NCBI GenBank assembly: GCA_913055855.1 | Contig: CAJXKW010000015.1 | Location: forward strand, 1 to 36,448 | DNA: 36,448 nucleotides | Direction of reading: 5' to 3' | From: an uncultured Limimonas sp. | GTDB taxonomy: Bacteria > Pseudomonadota > Alphaproteobacteria > Kiloniellales > Rhodovibrionaceae | Part shown: piece by piece, positions 8,968 through 16,755 of the stretch | Position numbering within the stretch: position 1 is the first letter of the stretch | How the letters are laid out: every line of letters begins with the position of its first letter | Notes under the pieces: model-generated | Databases searched by the model: none | The model's input: the letters and a program-made list of their open reading frames with translations, nothing else | Told to the model about the DNA's origin: nothing | Translations under genes and position numbers: made by a program

Positions 8968-10353
8968 TTATGTCCCATCGAGCAGTCCTTCGATGAGCTC
9001 CTGGGTGCGCACCGCGCCCCGCTGGCGCCGGACGCGGATTTCGTAGGCCTCGCGCGCGCGGCCGGAGCGGTGGCCGAGCAGATCGCTCGCCGCCCAGGAC
9101 TCAGCTGGTGCTTCCTCCGCGTAGTGGGTCGCCCAGAGCGAGCGCACGATGTGAACGCCGACGCCGAGGTGCCGGCGCCAGACCTGCGTGGGCCACCCGT
9201 CGTCGACCGGCTCCGCGTGATCGTCGTCCCACGCGAAGAGCGCTCGCCCGCTGAGTGCCCCGAGGCGAGGCCAGAGGTGGCTCTCGTCGCGCCCGCCGAG
9301 GACGAGGCAATCGAGCATCTCGCCGACCTCGGGCCACAGCCGACGCAGCTCGTAGATCGTGCCGGTCTTTTCCTGATCGATCGCCAAGCGCCAGCCCTCC
9401 GTCGTGCGGTCGAGCTCGCGGCCGATCCGCAGGCGGTGCAGGTCGCCGCACCGCAGCGGCGCGGCGACGGAAAGGCCGAGCAGCGCGGCGTCGAGCCGGG
9501 CGTGCAGCGCTTCATCCCGCCAGGGTGGGATCTCCGCTGCCCGCTGCCGGCACGTCCGAGCGCGCTCGAAGACCTCGCCCAGGCCGAAATCCAGTGCGAA
9601 AAACGTCGCCGCTTTCCGCGAGCGATGCCCATTCGCCTCACGCGCGAACGCGGCAGCGAGCGCGCGCACATAATCGACGACGGCCGCGTCCGCCCCGATC
9701 TCCGCCGCGAAGATCCGAACCTCCTTGAGCCGGATCGCCTTGGTGACCGCCCGGACGCCGCGGGCCTCGAGCCCCGCGAGCCAACGATCGATCAGGGGGT
9801 GCGACACGGCCTCCCCCAGGTCGGCATCAGCGGCGACACGTGCGAATTCCGCGACGGTGTTCGTCAGGCTGCGCAGAACCTTGGGGGAGACGACCTCACC
9901 CTCGTCCCCCGTTACGAGGTTGAGCTGGCGCGCCCCGGCGCGCCGCCGAAGCCGATGGACCGCCCGGCGCCATGCACGCGGCCAGGCCGCTTCGGAAAGC
10001 GACACCCGCCGCGCCGGGCCCGCCGCCGAGCCGGACGGGACCGGGTGGCGCTGTCGCCATTCCGCGCTCCGGCGCTCGCGGAGGACGGAGCGCGCGGCAT
10101 GCGTGGCCGCCGGCGCCACCGCTTCCAGGGCGCGGCAGGTCTTTTCGATCCGGGCGCGCGACCCCCACGTGCGCCAGTCAGCCGCCGTCGGAGCAGTCGG
10201 ATCGCCGCCGCGCGCGGCGACGTGGCGCAGAAATTCGTCGAGCCGCCGCACGGCCGGTGGGTCGAGCCGCCCGTCCGACAGCGCGGCGAAGGCGGTGAGC
10301 GCGAAGCCGTCGGGCCAGTGCGCCCCGTCGAGAAGCTTGGTCACGTCTTCCAT
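8968..10353 (-). CDS. tyrosine recombinase B (second of a coupled pair)
   Basis: This 461-residue protein carries a complete tyrosine-recombinase signature at its C-terminus: Arg301 in PLRCGDLHRLR, a candidate Lys in the DQEKTG hairpin, His401-x-x-Arg404 in VHIVRS, His428 in LLGHRS and the nucleophile Tyr437 in REAYEIRV. The N-terminal 280 residues are larger than in simple phage integrases and presumably hold DNA-binding helices. The start ATG (10351-10353) overlaps the TGA of recombinase A as TGATG, so translation is coupled and the two probably act as one complex. It is unrelated in sequence to the island integrase at 28-1287. The substrate site is not identified. Confidence 0.85.
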   Translation of the reverse strand: MEDVTKLLDGAHWPDGFALTAFAALSDGRLDPPAVRRLDEFLRHVAARGGDPTAPTAADWRTWGSRARIEKTCRALEAVAPAATHAARSVLRERRSAEWRQRHPVPSGSAAGPARRVSLSEAAWPRAWRRAVHRLRRRAGARQLNLVTGDEGEVVSPKVLRSLTNTVAEFARVAADADLGEAVSHPLIDRWLAGLEARGVRAVTKAIRLKEVRIFAAEIGADAAVVDYVRALAAAFAREANGHRSRKAATFFALDFGLGEVFERARTCRQRAAEIPPWRDEALHARLDAALLGLSVAAPLRCGDLHRLRIGRELDRTTEGWRLAIDQEKTGTIYELRRLWPEVGEMLDCLVLGGRDESHLWPRLGALSGRALFAWDDDHAEPVDDGWPTQVWRRHLGVGVHIVRSLWATHYAEEAPAESWAASDLLGHRSGRAREAYEIRVRRQRGAVRTQELIEGLLDGT

Positions 10354-12140
10354 CACGCCGCCCTCCGGCTGACCCGGCGCGTGAGCCTTTGAATCTCGCG
10401 CTGGCCGGACTCGGCCGCGCGCTGGCGATCCGTGAAGAGATAGGCCTTCTCCACCGTCTCCGGCTTGTCGCCGAGCCAGTCCGCCACGAGGCCCACGTTG
10501 GAGCGGTCCTCGTTGACGATGAGGGTGGCGATGGCGTGCCGGCACAGGTGCGGGGTGATGCCGAGGCCGAGATCGCCGACGCCTTCCGCGAACGCCTTGG
10601 CGAACGTCGAGCGTGCCATCGCGGCCGTCGGGCCCGTCCCGGGAAAGACGAAGGCGCTGTCGGCGGCGCCATGCCCGTAGGGGTGCGCGTCGACGAGGAG
10701 CGGTCGGTACACCTCCAGCCAGCGCCGGACGATGGGCCACGCCGAGCGGGCCACCGGCGCCGCGAGATCGCGCCCATTCTTGACCTGCGCGCCGGGGATT
10801 TCGATCCGGGCGCTGCGGTGCCGGCTCGGCGGGATCAACGTCGCCTCGTCTCCCCGGTACGTGAGTTCTCGCAGGTTGTTGGACCGCAGCGCCATCGTGC
10901 GCAGCAGCAAAGCCGTCTGCGTCGCGGCGGTGGCGTAGCGCAGGCACCGCATCCGCTCGCGGCGCGAGAGCGACTCCCACTCCGCGAGGCGGGTGTCGGC
11001 CCAGCCCATGAGGGTGTCCGGCGCCCGGAGCAGCGTGGCGCGAAGCGCGCGTCCGCGCTCGTCGAGCAGGCGCCGGAGCCATTCCTCGCGAGCTCGCGAG
11101 ATCCGACCGACATTGGCCGTCGTCACACCGTGGGAGCGGCGGAGGCGGCGGAGCTTGTCGCGCTCCGCAGGCGCGACAGCGACCCAATGCTCGGCGATGT
11201 AGGAGATCCGGGCGACGCGCGTGTGCAGGGTCGAAGAGTCTCGTGAGAGGCCCGTGTCCCCGGCTTCGCGGCGCTCGGAGAAGGCGATGGCCGCGTCGAG
11301 GAGCGGCTGGTACCGGCACACGCTCGCCAGGTCGACGATCTCGTCGGGACCGTGGTGGCCGCCGTCGACCAGCTCGCGCACGAGCCACGACACGGCCGCT
11401 TCATAGCTCCGCCACGACCGCGCCTTCTTAGGATCGACCCCCCGAGCACGCACAAAGGCCGGATCCTGGTCTTTGCTCACGTACCAGTCCCGGCACGCCG
11501 CAAGGTCATCGAAGAAGGACGGCGGCAGCCCGAGGCCGCACAGGCCGCGCGGCGACGCCGTTGCGGGTTCCGGGACCGGGGTCGCCGGCAGGTGATCTGC
11601 GAGCCCGTTCGTCGCGCGCGCCTCGACGAGGTCGTTGCAGAGCCGGAGCCCACGCCGAAACGCCTTGCGCCGCTCGTAGCGCAGGTGGGCGTGCTCGGCC
11701 GCCGCCCAGGCCCCGTCGATCTCGTGTGGTGCGCGGCCCGAGAGGCGTGCGCGGCCGGCCAGGACGTCGAGCGTTAGCTCTTGGTAGTTGCCCAGGTTCG
11801 CGGCGACGTGCTCGCGGACGACCTGCCACGGATCCGGCGTCCCGGCATCGGCTTCAGGGATGTGCTTGAGGCCGAGCGCGCGCTTCATCGCGCCGCGAAC
11901 CTTCGAGCGCCAGCGCTCAAATCCAGGCTGGCTGCGGAAGCCCAGGACGAGCCCGTCCGTGCGTCCGCGCCACCTCGCGTCGAAGCTGTCGAGGTCGACG
12001 GGGATGCGCTCGAGCGGCGCCGCGTACAGGCACTCGGCGCGCCGGATCGCGCGCTCGACGTCGTTGCGTGTCCGGCCGGCGTAGCCGAGGTCTCCCAGAT
12101 GACGCCGGACGTCCTCTAGGCTGTGGCATGTCGTCGTCAT
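10353..12140 (-). CDS. tyrosine recombinase A (first of a coupled pair), variant active site
   Basis: This is a 595-residue protein with a C-terminal tyrosine-recombinase domain: an Arg in the ALRSNNLREL segment, Lys in QVKNGRDL, His531-x-x-Arg534 in PHLCRH and the putative nucleophile Tyr567 in EKAYLF. Where family members usually have LGH, this protein has LGD, so the late His/Trp is Asp. The N-terminal 380 residues are long, helical and Arg-rich. GGGAG seven bases upstream supports the ATG at 12138-12140. It ends in a TGATG overlap with recombinase B. Two unlike, coupled recombinases recall Tn554-type TnpA/TnpB pairs or recombinase-pair islands, but I cannot assign it to either. The reduced site may mean a partner role in a hetero-complex. 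Confidence 0.83.
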   Translation of the reverse strand: MTTTCHSLEDVRRHLGDLGYAGRTRNDVERAIRRAECLYAAPLERIPVDLDSFDARWRGRTDGLVLGFRSQPGFERWRSKVRGAMKRALGLKHIPEADAGTPDPWQVVREHVAANLGNYQELTLDVLAGRARLSGRAPHEIDGAWAAAEHAHLRYERRKAFRRGLRLCNDLVEARATNGLADHLPATPVPEPATASPRGLCGLGLPPSFFDDLAACRDWYVSKDQDPAFVRARGVDPKKARSWRSYEAAVSWLVRELVDGGHHGPDEIVDLASVCRYQPLLDAAIAFSERREAGDTGLSRDSSTLHTRVARISYIAEHWVAVAPAERDKLRRLRRSHGVTTANVGRISRAREEWLRRLLDERGRALRATLLRAPDTLMGWADTRLAEWESLSRRERMRCLRYATAATQTALLLRTMALRSNNLRELTYRGDEATLIPPSRHRSARIEIPGAQVKNGRDLAAPVARSAWPIVRRWLEVYRPLLVDAHPYGHGAADSAFVFPGTGPTAAMARSTFAKAFAEGVGDLGLGITPHLCRHAIATLIVNEDRSNVGLVADWLGDKPETVEKAYLFTDRQRAAESGQREIQRLTRRVSRRAA

Positions 12141-12313
12141 GTGTGTCTCCCACCAGTCTTGGGCGTTTTGCGCCCCCGTTGCCGGTCATGTGGTTCCATA
12201 TTGGCCATACGTCAAATCGTCCGCACCCATAACCGGCATGTAACATGGTGTTCGATTTTCCGTTTTTGGAATATCGACGGGTACTACTGGCCATTTTTCT
12301 GTTTTCTGGCCAC

Positions 12314-12685
12314 TCATGCCGCCTCGAGCCTCCGGGCGTCGTCGGCATCGAGATCGGCGCGCCGGGCCCGGAGGATCCGCGGCCCGAGCCGGATCGCGGG
12401 GAGGTGCCCCAGACTGAGCCACCGCCGCGCCGTCCGGGGTGAGACGCCGTATCGCTCGGCGACGTCGTCGCGGGTCAAAAGCGGCTCCCGGACGGGAATG
12501 TCGCTCGTGTCACCGGGCACGCCCTCGATCGTGAGCACGTCCGCCCAGGCCGCGTAGCGGCGACCCTCGCGGACGATCGTGGGCACGCCGTGCGCGGCCA
12601 GGACGCGCCGGGCCGTCTCCGTCCGGACGCGCCAGTGCGCCGCGATCGCCGGCACGGGCGCCAGTGTTGGTGTTTTGTTCTCCAT
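12314..12685 (-). CDS. HTH_17/excisionase-like regulator of the recombinase operon
   Basis: This 123-residue protein appears to have two HTH segments: an N-terminal one around AHWRVRTETARRVLAAHG, and a clear MerR/excisionase-like one at about residues 70-100 (LTRDDVAERYGVSPRTARRWLS) followed by a wing-like GHLPAIRLGPRILRARR. GGAGG precedes the ATG at 12683-12685. It lies 173 bp upstream of recombinase A on the same strand, in a gap with AT-rich patches likely to hold a promoter. A role as directionality factor or repressor for the recombinase pair is inferred from layout. Confidence 0.75.
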   Translation of the reverse strand: MENKTPTLAPVPAIAAHWRVRTETARRVLAAHGVPTIVREGRRYAAWADVLTIEGVPGDTSDIPVREPLLTRDDVAERYGVSPRTARRWLSLGHLPAIRLGPRILRARRADLDADDARRLEAA

Positions 12686-13149
12686 CCTGTCCTCCCGACG
12701 GGGACAGGTATCGGCATGCCGGTGGCCCGCAACCGCCCGCGTGGCCAGCGATCTTAATCGGCCGGCGATCTACCTTGCCGCCGCCGCAGCCAGCACCTCG
12801 AGCTGCCGCGCTTTGCCCTGGGCGCGCGGGAGCGGCGGCTCGAGATCGACGACATCCAGGCAGCCCGCGTGGTGGCATCCCAGGAAACGTACCAAATCGC
12901 GAGGAGAGCCCAGATAGACTTCCGTGTGGCGGCACATGGCGCGGCATCCGGGGCGCTTTATGGGCGTGGATCAGACCTGGGTTTGGAAACCCAACCCCTG
13001 ATCCAACGCTGGCATACCAACGTGGTTATTTGGCAGTGTGCGCGAGCAATCGGCGACGCGCTAGGGTTGTTCTGTATGCGTTAGGACATCTTGGGTAGTG
13101 ACAGATATGACTGCGCCTTTCGGCCGCGTTTTCCATGTGAGGTGGTAAT
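12686..13149. other. divergent intergenic region between the recombinase unit and the methylase-ATPase operon
   Basis: About 460 bp with no gene I can support. A plus-strand frame open from about 12758 to 13084 has a fairly protein-like stretch near 12830-12930 but no credible start; it may be a gene remnant. The region holds a strong hairpin (12967-13005). GAGGTGG at 13139-13145 serves the operon start at 13150. Promoters for both directions should lie here, but I see no clear -35/-10 pair. Confidence 0.45.
12967..13005. repeat. two-step perfect hairpin
   Basis: TGGATCAG (12967-12974) pairs with CTGATCCA (12998-13005). Inside it, TGGGTTT (12978-12984) pairs with AAACCCA (12987-12993) around GG. 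The two stems are separated by small internal loops. It could be a structured RNA leader, an operator or a recombination site; it is not followed by a T run. Confidence 0.55.
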
Positions 13150-16100
13150 ATGAATTGTCCGACGATTTTTGACGCCTGCGTTCCAAGGCGAGACGTTACT
13201 GATGGCTCGTTCACCGAATCGGATTTCGCCGCGGACTTGGCATCCGTTCTCAAAGGTACAGCGCCCAACGAATATCGCGAGCCGAAGCAATTTTTTGCAC
13301 AGACCTATCCAACGGAAGGTCTTAAGACACTCCTGAAGAGCGTCTGTTCGCGACTGGCCGGTAGCGGCGAAAGCATTTCACCTATTTTCCGCCTGGATAC
13401 GAACTACGGTGGCGGTAAAACGCACGCCCTGATCGCGCTCGCGCATGCGGCGAATGGCCTTCAGGGGGTGACCAACGCCGACGAGTTTCTGCCGACCGAA
13501 CACATCCCCCGCGGTCACGTGCGCGTCGCCGCGTTCGACGGCGAGAACGCGGATCCGAACAATGGCCGGCCCCTCGAGGACGGCATTCGTGCCTACACGC
13601 CCTGGGGCGAGATTGCGTACTTCCTGGCCGGTGCGGAAGGATATGAACTCGTCCGCCGCAGCGACGAGTCGCGCGGGGCGCCGGGGGCCGAAACCATCCA
13701 ACAGCTCTTCGGCGATGAGCCCACGCTGATTCTGATCGACGAGCTATCCGTCTACCTGCGCAAGCTCGCGCAAGGCTCGGCGCGTGACGCCGGCGGACAG
13801 TTGACGGCCTTTCTCACCGCCCTCTTCAAGGCCGTGGAAAGCGCCCCCCAAGCAGCCGTCGTCTACACGCTCGCCGTCGGCAAGCAGCGCGTCGCCACGG
13901 ATGCCTACCGGGAAGAGAACCAGTACATCGCGGACGCCATGGCGGAGGCCGAAGCCGTCTCCGCGCGGAAGGCGACGCTGCTCGACCCCACCGAAGAGGA
14001 CGAAACCGTCCGTGTGCTCGTGCGCCGGCTTTTCGAGCGCGTCGATGAAAACAAAGCTGCCGAAGTTGTGGCATCCTATCGTGATCTCTGGACCCGGAAT
14101 CGCGAATGGCTGCCCGAGGACAGCCTCGGCGAACAACGCGTCAACGCCTTCGCGTCCGGCTATCCGTTTCACCCCGAACTCATCGAGACACTGCGCAACA
14201 AGACGGCGACGCTCAACAACTTTCAGCGCGTGCGCGGGATGCTGCGGATACTGGGCCAGAGCATCCGTCGGCTTTGGCAACAGCAGCCGAAGGACGCGCA
14301 CGCCCTGCACCTCCATCACATCGATCCGGGCTTCGATCCCATCCGCAAGGAGATCACGACACGCCTCGGGCTTGGCCAGTTCCTCCCCGCCCTGCGCAGC
14401 GACGTGGCCGCGGTCGAGGGCGAGCAACCGGCGCTCGCCCAACAACTGGATGCGAAACACTATGCCGGCCTGGCGGCCTATGGCTCGCACGTGGGGCGAA
14501 CGATCTTTCTCCACTCCCTGGCCTTCAACGAGCAACTCAAAGGCGCCTCCAGGGAGGAGATCCGCTACGCGATCCTGTCGCCCGCGAGTGAGGTGAGCTT
14601 TATCGACGACGCGGTCACGCGGTTTCAGGAGGAATCAGCCTACCTCGATGATCGACCGAGCGCGCCCCTGCGCTTCCAGGCGGAAGCGAATCTCACGCAG
14701 ATCATTCGGCGCCAGGAGGGGCAGGTCGATCCGACTGAGGCCGGGAGTCATCTCAACGACCGCGTGAAAGAGATCTTCGCCAAGGGGAAGACTTTCAACG
14801 CCATCCCTTTCCCCGGAGGACCGTACGAGGTTCCGGACGACGATGGCGGCGGTCATCCCTATCTCGCCATCATGCACCACGGTGCCGCGGAGGTGGCCTC
14901 CGACCGGGTCGAGATCCCCGAGCTGGTCGAGCGCATCTATCGCACCCACGGCGCCGGCGGCGACCTCCGGAAGAACCGGAACAACCTCGTGTTCCTGCTG
15001 GCGGATCGGCAGCGCCAGGCGGAGATGCGGCGCAAGGTGGTCTATCACCTGGCGCTGAAGGATCTCCTGCATCCAGCGCGCCTGAATGAATTGGCCGAGC
15101 ACCAGCAGGACCAGATGCGGGAGAAGAGCCGGCGGTCCGAGCAGGAACTCGCCACGGCGATCCAGCAGTGTTACCGGCACGTGCTCTATCCGTCGAAAGA
15201 CCGCATCGACGGCAGCGAGCTCGACCTGTCGCATTCGGCGATCGAGGTCCACACCGCCTCGCAGACGCCGGGCGAGGGGCAAAAGCACATCGTCCAAGTG
15301 TTGCGCGAGGGGAAGAAACTGCGCCTGCCCGAGGACGACCCCGACAACCCGACCTTCATCCGGGACAAGACACCGCTGAAGAAGGGCCAGATTTCCACGG
15401 CGGCGCTGCGTGCTGAGTTCCGCCGCGATCCCGCATTGCCCATCCTGGTCAAGGACGACGCCTTCATCCGCGCCATCCGGCAGGGCGTGGAGGACGGCCA
15501 CTACATCTATCAGAGCGGCGAGCTGATCTGGGCCAAGGGGCAGCCGGAGGCGACCGTCAAGATCGACGAGCAGAGCTTCGTCTACACCGCGCAATACGCG
15601 CGCGAGCACGAAATCTGGCCCAAGCCCGAGCCGAAGCCCGGTGCGCAGCCGGAATCGACCGGTGGCTCACCGAGAACAATTGACGACGGTTCCGAACCAG
15701 TTCCCGGGCCGCAGGACGGTGGGATCGGTGGCACAGGACCGGACTCTGGCGGCGGCGTGCCGGGCGGCTTTCGGGAAGACGGCGGCGAGCCGGCGAACGC
15801 GGACCGCGACCGCGACCGCGACCGCGAGGTCACAGCCGAGGGACCATTGAAGCAGGCCCTGGGCGAGCTTTGGGACAAGGCGCGAAGCGCCAACTTCGAC
15901 ACCATCGGAACGCTTCACCTCAAGCTGTTCGACCCGGCGGATGGCTTCCGGGTTCTCGGCATCACCGGCACCATTCCGAAGGCGACAAAGTACGCCTGGG
16001 TCGAGGGTGAGTACGAGACCGAGCAGGGAAGCATGCTGAGCCTGCGCTTCGAGGGACCAGGGGATGATGCGGCGCCGGTCAAAGACTTCCTCGAACCCCA

Positions 16101-16281
16101 GCTTCGCGCGGCCGCGGACAAGGACATGAGCGTGGCGATCCAGTTGACCTTCACCGAAGGTCTCGACCCGAGCGGGACGGAACCGCAGAAAATCACGGAC
16201 AAGCTCGGGCGCTTTGGCACGGGGGCGGCCTTCGTCCGGGCGACAGCTTCGGCCGGTACAGCTCAGGGAGATGCAGCGTGA
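13150..16281 (+). CDS. DUF499-family ATPase of a defence operon
   Basis: This is a 1043-residue AAA-type P-loop ATPase matching the COG1483/DUF499 family. Walker A is GGGKTH at residues 87-92 (Lys90), and Walker B is LILIDEL with Asp197-Glu198. The long core continues through YPFHPELIETL (about 335) and a C-terminal helical half. A Gly/Pro-rich linker (about residues 820-895), with an Asp-Arg repeat coded by a short tandem repeat at 15802-15828, joins a separate C-terminal domain of about 145 residues. GAGGTGG before the ATG is a good ribosome binding site. It heads a five-gene operon whose genes overlap or nearly touch. DUF499 proteins are regularly found with DUF1156 methylases and helicases in archaeal and bacterial defence islands. 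The ATPase may power assembly or translocation on DNA; that mechanism is inferred. Confidence 0.88.
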   Translation: MNCPTIFDACVPRRDVTDGSFTESDFAADLASVLKGTAPNEYREPKQFFAQTYPTEGLKTLLKSVCSRLAGSGESISPIFRLDTNYGGGKTHALIALAHAANGLQGVTNADEFLPTEHIPRGHVRVAAFDGENADPNNGRPLEDGIRAYTPWGEIAYFLAGAEGYELVRRSDESRGAPGAETIQQLFGDEPTLILIDELSVYLRKLAQGSARDAGGQLTAFLTALFKAVESAPQAAVVYTLAVGKQRVATDAYREENQYIADAMAEAEAVSARKATLLDPTEEDETVRVLVRRLFERVDENKAAEVVASYRDLWTRNREWLPEDSLGEQRVNAFASGYPFHPELIETLRNKTATLNNFQRVRGMLRILGQSIRRLWQQQPKDAHALHLHHIDPGFDPIRKEITTRLGLGQFLPALRSDVAAVEGEQPALAQQLDAKHYAGLAAYGSHVGRTIFLHSLAFNEQLKGASREEIRYAILSPASEVSFIDDAVTRFQEESAYLDDRPSAPLRFQAEANLTQIIRRQEGQVDPTEAGSHLNDRVKEIFAKGKTFNAIPFPGGPYEVPDDDGGGHPYLAIMHHGAAEVASDRVEIPELVERIYRTHGAGGDLRKNRNNLVFLLADRQRQAEMRRKVVYHLALKDLLHPARLNELAEHQQDQMREKSRRSEQELATAIQQCYRHVLYPSKDRIDGSELDLSHSAIEVHTASQTPGEGQKHIVQVLREGKKLRLPEDDPDNPTFIRDKTPLKKGQISTAALRAEFRRDPALPILVKDDAFIRAIRQGVEDGHYIYQSGELIWAKGQPEATVKIDEQSFVYTAQYAREHEIWPKPEPKPGAQPESTGGSPRTIDDGSEPVPGPQDGGIGGTGPDSGGGVPGGFREDGGEPANADRDRDRDREVTAEGPLKQALGELWDKARSANFDTIGTLHLKLFDPADGFRVLGITGTIPKATKYAWVEGEYETEQGSMLSLRFEGPGDDAAPVKDFLEPQLRAAADKDMSVAIQLTFTEGLDPSGTEPQKITDKLGRFGTGAAFVRATASAGTAQGDAA

Positions 16282-16751
16282 GTGTTTCCGTGGTCCGTGA
16301 GCCAAGCACCGCCCCCGTCTACGAACTGCGGGCGCGCCGCGATCCGAAGCACGGCCTCGCCCTGGAGATCTGGCAGGGGCGTTCGCCCAATTCGCCGCAA
16401 CGCAGCGAGCCCCGCTACGTTGCGGGTCTCAAGGGGCGGAACCTGTCCTTGGTCGAGCACCGAGTGATGAAGAAGCTCAAGGCCGCGAACATTTCGCTCG
16501 GGGGGCTCCCGCTGGAAGAGCGTCGCGTCTTCCCGGTCGATGAGGAATTGGCCCTTCGGCTCGGCTTGCTCTTCCGCGTGCTCGCGCCCATGCGCTCGCG
16601 CGATAACATGCGCATGGTTGCCGACGGCATCGAGGCGATGGGGCGCGAGGAAGCTGGCTACTGGCTGGGCATGGCCATGCACCGCAAGAACCCGCGCCGC
16701 GTATTGACCGCCCTTCGTTTTCTTTTGATCGATCCGAAACAGAAAGGCTGA
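16278..16751 (+). CDS. small accessory protein of the DUF499/DUF1156 operon
   Basis: This is a 157-residue basic protein. An N-terminal beta-rich half ([20 protein letters not shown]) is followed by a helical half ([17 protein letters not shown], then a [21 protein letters not shown] segment). It starts with GTG overlapping the upstream stop codon as GTGA, so translation is coupled to the ATPase. It ends four bases before the methylase gene. A short protein at this place is a regular feature of such loci; some carry a DUF3780 protein, but I cannot confirm this one belongs to that family. It probably bridges the ATPase and methylase. Confidence 0.75.
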   Translation: MSVSVVREPSTAPVYELRARRDPKHGLALEIWQGRSPNSPQRSEPRYVAGLKGRNLSLVEHRVMKKLKAANISLGGLPLEERRVFPVDEELALRLGLLFRVLAPMRSRDNMRMVADGIEAMGREEAGYWLGMAMHRKNPRRVLTALRFLLIDPKQKG

Positions 16752-16755
16752 TTTC

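Noticed and set aside
8953..10392. 479-codon plus-strand frame opposite recombinase B
   Set aside because: It lacks domain content. Recombinase B on the other strand has all catalytic residues and a coupled start.
10354..11388. N-terminal extension of recombinase B to 11388
   Set aside because: This part is the out-of-frame shadow of recombinase A; the TGATG-coupled ATG at 10353 is the credible start.
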